Source: Acanthaster planci
Taxonomy: Eukaryota > Echinodermata > Asteroidea > Valvatida > Acanthasteridae
Reading direction: 5' to 3'
NCBI RefSeq assembly: GCF_001949145.1
Contig: NW_019091454.1
Span: 217,971 to 251,271 of the forward strand
Length of the DNA: 33,301 nt
Position numbers and translations under genes: made by a program. A model generated the notes under the pieces. The model worked only from the letters and a program-made list of their open reading frames with translations, was not told the origin of the DNA and made no database searches. Below are positions 28,581-33,301 of this stretch, piece by piece (the first letter of the stretch is position 1; each line of letters opens with the position of its first letter).

Positions 28581-31500
28581 CTGAGGAAGAAAAATAGTCC
28601 AAAAAATGTGGAAACCCATAGGTGCTACGATTGGCAATTTTATAATTTTTAAAAAATGTTGACAATCATATCTTTTGGACCTAAATCAGATTTTTAAAAT
28701 TGGAGAAAAGTTGGCCTAATTAGCCATTTCAAAGTACACAAATTTTGTTGTGTGTATATTAGTTTAAATTACTTCTGCAGAGGTTGCACAAATAGTACAC
28801 AACTAATGATGTGAATTAATGCCTGAACGGAAATGACAGTGTGATGGCCTGCTAATGTTTGTACTGAATAATTCATCATCAAATTGTTGCCTATGTGTAC
28901 ATTTGTAATACCGGTACCCAAAGACAACTGATCCATCTCCCAGTGCACAGCCTTCATCATTGGTACGCGTGGCTGCCATCAGTTCTACGGTTGACATGGT
29001 TGACCCCATTGTTAGGCAAATGCCTCCAATAATAAACTGTACCTTCAGTAGCTAGCAGCTACATTTTGTGCAGCAGTCAACAGACCCTGATTTGGGACCA
29101 GATTTGATCCTGCTTGGATACTCATAAATTTAGTGATTCAAGGTGAAATCATGATTCCTGCATTTCAAACACAGTGATAACCAGTGTTCAGCACATTTCC
29201 TGTTCTTTGAAATAAGACCTGAAACATTTCTGACTTTTTATGTTAAAATTAAAAAAATACACAACATTCAACTTAAAAGTATCACAATTAAGTGCTTACC
29301 TCCACTACAATTGGATTTTGTGGTTTCTTGCGGTACAATATGGCACTGAAGTTGAACTCCGGGTTTAGTGAGTTCTTGATGACTGGGGAACGTGTGGTGT
29401 GATTATCCCATCTCAAATACACATATGGGTCAGCACCTGTAACAGCAAGAACAATGCTGGCAACAAATCATTCTTAACAACATTTTATTGTCATAGTCTA
29501 AACTGACTATCTTGCCAAGTAAGAACATCCAATCTATGCATCTCGTGCACAGTGCTGACTGTAATACATTAGTGCCATAATGACGCTTTGCATGGAACAA
29601 CAAATTGATGAACAATATGCTTTTTCCAGTCAGGAACTCTCCTTGTGGAAACTGTCATGTTTACAATGTCAAATATACATGTGCAAACAATGCACAAATG
29701 CATGGCCTACTTCAAGCTACAGTGCATTACAACTACATGTTACCTTCCACAGAAATCCTTGACTGTTCTGTACTCAGTCAGCTTTACCCTCCTAACATAC
29801 TCCTCCCAATGTGCATGAGTTGCTTCAGAAGACCACTATGAACCATTCTAAAACAAGTGATACTTTTGCTGGTCAAACACAACTTTTCTGGATAGCCACA
29901 AAATATATTTTGTCTTCATTTCAAAATCTCACCTCCACCAAAGTGGTCCTGTTTCTGGAGTCCAGTGGCAGATAGCACAGTAATCTTGGACACAACTTGT
30001 GGATAGCCACGAATATTACTCATCATTGTACGAGATGGAGCCTCTTTGACTAACTCCCTACATATACAGGTGCAGGTAAAGAATGTGCAATGTACTTAGA
30101 GAAGTTATGCAATAGGTAGAATCCATCAATTGAATCTAAAGACTATTTCATGGATGGATTTGTGCCAGGAGATGTAAATTAATTTTGAAAATTAATTTTT
30201 ATCTCCCCGGCGTAAATCCATCCTTAAATAGTTGTTTTCAGTACCCGTTGCTACATCTGATTCAAACCAGCCAGCCGACGCCAGCATGCTCGGTGGTCAA
30301 GTGGTTAAGACATCTTCACTAGTAAGCAAGTGGTCATGGGTTCGAGTCCCACCCGAGTACACTTGTGGTTTTTTCACAAGCCTTCCCGGGCATACACTGA
30401 GTATACAGTTTTAAAATATACGCCAGGCAGGGCAAACTCAGGCAATTCATTTTACAGTGTGACCCACAACCCCCAAACCAGGCTGACGTCAGTATTTGTG
30501 ATGTTGGACAATTCTTCTGCTTCAGTTTTTTTTTTTACACTTTAAAGTGATCCATGTTGAATCAAAATTCTGTCTGCAGTAAGCTTCTTACGGGAAGTGA
30601 TAGCTGTAAAACTCCCATGAAAATCTGAACAGTGGAAGTTCCACTATGTTAGGGTTATGAAGTTACTTACTTCAGCCTGGTTTCGGGAGGGTGGGTCACA
30701 TGTTATCTTCAGCATGAAAAGGCACCAGTTCTAATGTCTGCCTTTGACAAAGTTATCTTTGAGAGAACTACATACCAGCACTTGGCTCCTTCATCAGAAA
30801 AGATCCTCATCATTAAAGGACCCTCTTCTCCAGCATCAAAAGTCGTTGCCAGGACGACATAACGACCTCTCTTGAGGGTGCATTTCTCAAAGACACTGCG
30901 TGAATTGATGAAAGTAGAGTTCAAGACCTTTTGTCCTGGAGTGTGGAGTCTGTATTTGCGATTGTCTTCAACCTGTGGGACAGAGCACAATACATTCAAC
31001 TACAAGTAACATGCAGAGAGAAAAGGTGTTGATACTATGTCAAATTAAATATAACATACAGTGAATGACCAGATCCTTTCCTTTCCATGGAAGTTACCTC
31101 AAATCTTGCGCCTGGTAATGACAAGCTTGGTTTATTTACTTTATGGTACTTTAACATTTATGGCCAAATCACATAAAATGTGAAGCATACATTGTACATG
31201 TACCTAACTTTTGAACAAAATTCATAAATGCCTGAGACAGCTTTAACCATTCCTGTTGCTAAAGAGCCCATCACATAGTCGGTCTTAAATGGTTGATAAA
31301 GCACCGGCTTGTGGAGGCAAGTACATGTACCATAATATGGCCAGAAGGGTGGTTGAAACAATGAAGTCACATTGATTAACACAATTGTTGAGAGTTTATC
31401 ACTTTAACTTGTTTTGACTTTCTGACAAATGTTTCAGACCAGCCAAGCACATACACTGGCCCATACGCTGGGGGGTTCGAACCCCTGGACCGCTCACTTC

Positions 31501-32838
31501 CAAGTTCTGCTGTTTGGATTTCGGAGGAAATTTCAAGGCATTGAAATTGTTAACAGAGGTTCAAAAGTCTGTATCATGAAGGCAATAGTATCACTACTTT
31601 AACCAAGTGGATTTGAAGTTTTTCAACAAAGAGGTTTGGCAGCATTAGGCCTATATGAAGAAAGTCAAGAGAACATCGAAGAACGTCACGTAATACTCTA
31701 CATGTACTGGTGTTTCAGCAGTGCAGCACGTATGACGACTAAAACAAATTTTATTGTCAGCATCACAGTGGAGATTAAATGCTGACTTAATTTGCAGATA
31801 TTTTACTTGGTGTGATTTATACAGTGCATGGCCTATATTTCGAAAATTACGGTTAAAATGTTCATACATGTACCATTCGCTCGTCACCCAGCACCCGAGC
31901 AATTCACACCGGGCCAATACGACACGCCGTAAATATTGAAAACTGAAATATACAAGTCTTACATGTGCATGCATCCTTTGGTTCGCGACAAACATGAAAC
32001 TTGTTCAAAAGCACATTATGATAGGCCTTTGTTTTAAAAAAAAGTTTTCACGCCAAAAGTTCAACTTTGGGGTTTGACGCACCCCCCCGGCACATGCATT
32101 TATACCCTAATTAAAAACATCTAAAAGGTTGATCCATAATTCAATGAAACTATCCACTTTATGTTGGAATCACTTGTGACTATTATCAACCAACCAAAGA
32201 GACACTGCCAGAAATGGCATGTGAACCAGTGGCCACTATTCTTATGATTATTGGAAGATAGCGAGATGTGATTCCAGAATATGGATTATGTAATCAAAAG
32301 TAAAAATACATGTATCTGCCTCAATCATTAAAATCCAATGGTATTGGCCCAGCAATGCAGATACATCAATGATGTTACGGGATTACTTATATGTATATCC
32401 ATGCTGGTACTGTAACTTCATTAGCTCCTTGTACATTTGGGTCCATGAAATACATGTACTTGTATGTACTGGTATGTGCATGTACATGTAATTACAAAAC
32501 TTCATCCAACAAACATGTACATGTATAGTGCCTTTAAAAAATTTTTTAAAAAACAAAATTGATAAAGTAAAAAGCAAATTGGTCTAGGAATGTGCCACAA
32601 TGAGCAGAGTCTCAAGTCCTAGTGACTTTAAATGCTTCCTTCCCAAATGAATTTATTATAGTTGTGCACTTATACATACCATGCCACTACACAACAATAT
32701 ATTAATAAACGAAGCAACATACCATACCTTCATCAGGTTAAATCCAATGGTCTTGTTTTCCTTATTTTCAGCTTTATGGTCAGGTTGAGTCAAGCAGAGA
32801 ATAATATCATCTTCATCACTATCCACTGAAATGATGAA
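28398..32838 (-). CDS. CAPN5: Calpain-5/6 (TRA-3) type calpain, C-terminal part
   Basis: Five exons on the minus strand join in frame: 32838-32728, 30972-30776, 30057-29933, 29436-29300 and 28580-28398. They encode the last 250 residues. The first two exons are the end of the calpain beta-sandwich domain III (IGFNLMK-VEDNRKYRLH, FINSRSVFEK, KRGRYVVLATTFDAGEEGP, MMRIFSD). The next three form a C-terminal C2 domain (GYPQVVSKITVLSATGL, GADPYVYLRW, NSLNPEFNFSAILYRKK, VEIWNSNVVKDQFMG). A C2 domain in place of the penta-EF-hand marks the calpain-5/6/TRA-3 class. Calpains are calcium-dependent cytosolic cysteine proteases. The catalytic domain lies beyond the right edge, so activity (calpain-5) versus inactivity (calpain-6) cannot be judged. 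C2 calcium-ligand Asp positions appear kept (KQD, ADPY, VVKD). Confidence 0.88.
28581..29299. other. Calpain last intron
   Basis: Non-coding, 719 bases. A minus-strand open frame at 28803-29009 is not needed for the gene, because the flanking exons join in phase and continuously in the alignment. Nothing else recognised. Confidence 0.4.
29300..29436 (-). CDS. CAPN5: Calpain exon D: C2 core
   Basis: Forty-five full codons, acceptor TGCTGTTACAG, donor GGAG|GTAAGC. ADPYVYLRW, TRSPVIKNSLNPEFNFSAIL and YRKKPQNPIVVE follow the C2 pattern and match the calpain-5 strands KVRSAVQKGTSTPEY and YRKKLSQPITVQ. Confidence 0.9.
29437..29932. other. Calpain intron between exons C and D
   Basis: Non-coding, 496 bases, nothing recognised. 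Confidence 0.4.
29933..30057 (-). CDS. CAPN5: Calpain exon C: linker and first C2 strand
   Basis: Forty-one full codons, acceptor TGTATATGTAG, donor GGAG|GTGAGA. ELVKEAPSRT is the domain III-C2 linker. GYPQVVSKITVLSATGLQKQ matches [20 protein letters not shown] of calpain-5. It ends in the first calcium loop (KQDHFGG). Confidence 0.87.
30142..30232. repeat. 91-bp near-palindromic foldback element
   Basis: ACTATTT...GGATGGATTT...GCC...AATTAATTTT on the left reappears in reverse complement on the right, centred near 30187. Most differences are consistent with later substitutions and two 1-base gaps. It is a short foldback element or MITE in a calpain intron. Confidence 0.75.
30289..30440 (+). 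mobile_element. tRNA-like SINE head
   Basis: CTCGGTGGTCAAGTGGTTAA (A-box region) and GGGTTCGAGTCCC (B box with a 3-bp T stem) lie in a 69-nt tRNA-like segment at 30289-30357. Its ends CTCGGTG and CACCCGAG nearly pair. The anticodon arm is poor and a tail (CACTTGTGG...CACAAGCC hairpin) follows, so it is a SINE rather than a tRNA gene. It differs from the family at 13684. Confidence 0.55.
30441..30775. other. Rest of calpain intron B-C
   Basis: Non-coding, with a T9 run near 30529. Nothing else recognised. Confidence 0.35.
30776..30972 (-). CDS. CAPN5: Calpain exon B: end of domain III
   Basis: Sixty-five codons plus two bases, acceptor CTGTCCCACAG, donor TGCTG|GTATGT. VEDNRKYRLH, FINSRSVFEK and RGRYVVLATTF match VEENRQYRMH, YINSRSVFLR and EGRYVIIPTTF of human calpain-5. 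Confidence 0.9.
30973..31559. other. Calpain intron A-B, left part
   Basis: Non-coding. GGGGGGTTCGAACCCCTGG near 31470-31488 resembles a B box and is nearly palindromic, so a degraded tRNA-type repeat is possible but not shown. Confidence 0.3.
31560..31857. mobile_element. Right-end fragment of the TACCGTAATTTTC transposon family
   Basis: CAATAGTAT...TTTAACCAAGTGGAT, GAAGTTTTTCAACAAAGA and TTTGGCAGCA match 13388-13447. The end GGCCTATATTTCGAAAATTACGGT (about 31831-31854) matches the right terminus at 13657-13680. It is a partial, diverged copy in the same orientation, inside a calpain intron. Confidence 0.75.
31858..32727. other. Calpain intron A-B, right part
   Basis: Non-coding, with dense ACATGT words at 32450-32490 and 32513-32525. 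No exon or element boundary seen. Confidence 0.35.
32728..32838 (-). CDS. CAPN5: Calpain exon A: domain III strand
   Basis: Thirty-seven codons in phase 0 between TTATTTTTAG and AAG|GTATGG. FIISVDSDEDDIILCLTQPD and KTIGFNLMK match the calpain-5 segment with FIFDV, DEVLICIQQ and IGFDIYK. An acidic DSDEDD run is in the first strand. The next upstream exon, expected to end near a NPQ motif, is outside the window. Confidence 0.85.
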
Positions 32839-33119
32839 CTAAAAATAACAGTATAGTTGATGTCAAGTCATTCTTTACACATGTAAACATTTACAAGCAT
32901 GCTTGATTTTTTTTTTACCTGTAACACACTTTTTGTGCAAATTTTTCAGACTTTCAGTTAATGTTGCTAAACATCTTTGACAAACTCCAAATGTACATGT
33001 ATTCTTTAAATATTTACCTGGAAAGTAAAATTAATGAAAGAAATCTTGTTCAACTTAGACATTGATCAAGTCACAACTATCGTAGTGCTCAGGAACTAGG
33101 CAGAAAAACTTGTGCAGAA
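32839..33119. other. Non-coding, upstream of calpain exon A
   Basis: Presumed calpain intron. A short minus-strand open stretch ending in CAG|GTAAAT at 33018 was considered as an exon and not accepted. Confidence 0.4.
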
Positions 33120-33301
33120 GGTCCCTGACATGGCATAAAGTGGGGCAGATAGAGGGTCCCTGACATGACACAAATGGGACAGATAGAGGGTCCCTGACAT
33201 GGCACAAAATGGGGCAGATAGAGGGTCCCTGACATGGCACAAAATGGGGCAGATAGAAGGTCCCTGACATGGCACAAAATGGGGCAGATAGAAGGTCCCT
33301 G
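33120..33301. repeat. 35-bp minisatellite running off the window
   Basis: Units starting GGTCCCTGACATGGCACAAA begin at 33120, 33155, 33189, 33224, 33259 and 33294, a period of 35 (one copy 34). Five copies are complete and the sixth is cut by the window end. Open minus-strand frames over it come from the repeat. Confidence 0.95.

Noticed and set aside
28769-29009. Two overlapping minus-strand open frames in the calpain last intron
   Set aside because: The flanking C2 exons join in phase and continuously (VVE|IWN), so no exon is needed, and no family match was seen.
30289-30357. Functional tRNA gene
   Set aside because: The anticodon arm is poorly formed, the acceptor stem is one base off, and a SINE-like tail follows.
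32990-33060. Possible extra calpain exon on minus, ending in CAG|GTAAAT at 33018
   Set aside because: The frame is open for only about 15 codons before an in-frame stop, no acceptor fits, and the residues do not match the expected NPQ-containing segment before exon A.

Overview
The window is animal nuclear DNA. It has long GT-AG introns, split genes, an assembly gap of 188 N, many transposon remnants and an AT-rich background. Two genes are clear. The sequence does not fix the species. The dense TACATGTA-type palindromes and the mix of tRNA-headed SINEs, LINE and DNA-transposon relics suggest a non-vertebrate, probably marine, animal, but that is an inference.

Layout. 1-470 is a degenerate GAGTCAAGTC-type repeat. 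1221-3072 is a decayed LINE (endonuclease, then the start of reverse transcriptase) split by an antisense tRNA-type SINE. 4055-23343 (+) is an eleven-coding-exon gene for a type II membrane protein of the transferrin receptor / glutamate carboxypeptidase II family. It has about 817 residues, and all its exon phases join without a frameshift. Its architecture (about 120-residue cytoplasmic tail, one transmembrane segment, PA domain, M28-like domain, dimerisation domain) and its lost catalytic residues fit an inactive NAALADL2-type or transferrin-receptor-type member. The ectodomain is about 10% methionine. Its introns hold a hAT-like element ending 34 bp before exon 4, a transposon with a TTAA-flanked MITE nested in it, a SINE, and three strong hairpins.

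23344-28397 is the space between two convergent genes. It holds a ten-copy 45-bp minisatellite open on both strands and a small inverted-repeat element. 28398-32838 (-) carries the last five coding exons of a calpain-5/6 (TRA-3) type calpain: the end of domain III and the C-terminal C2 domain. The protease core lies beyond the right edge. A 35-bp minisatellite at 33120-33301 closes the window, in or next to the calpain gene.

The two genes sit tail to tail and show no evident functional link. Most other open frames look like chance. The most unusual biology is the methionine-rich, catalytically degenerate carboxypeptidase-like receptor.
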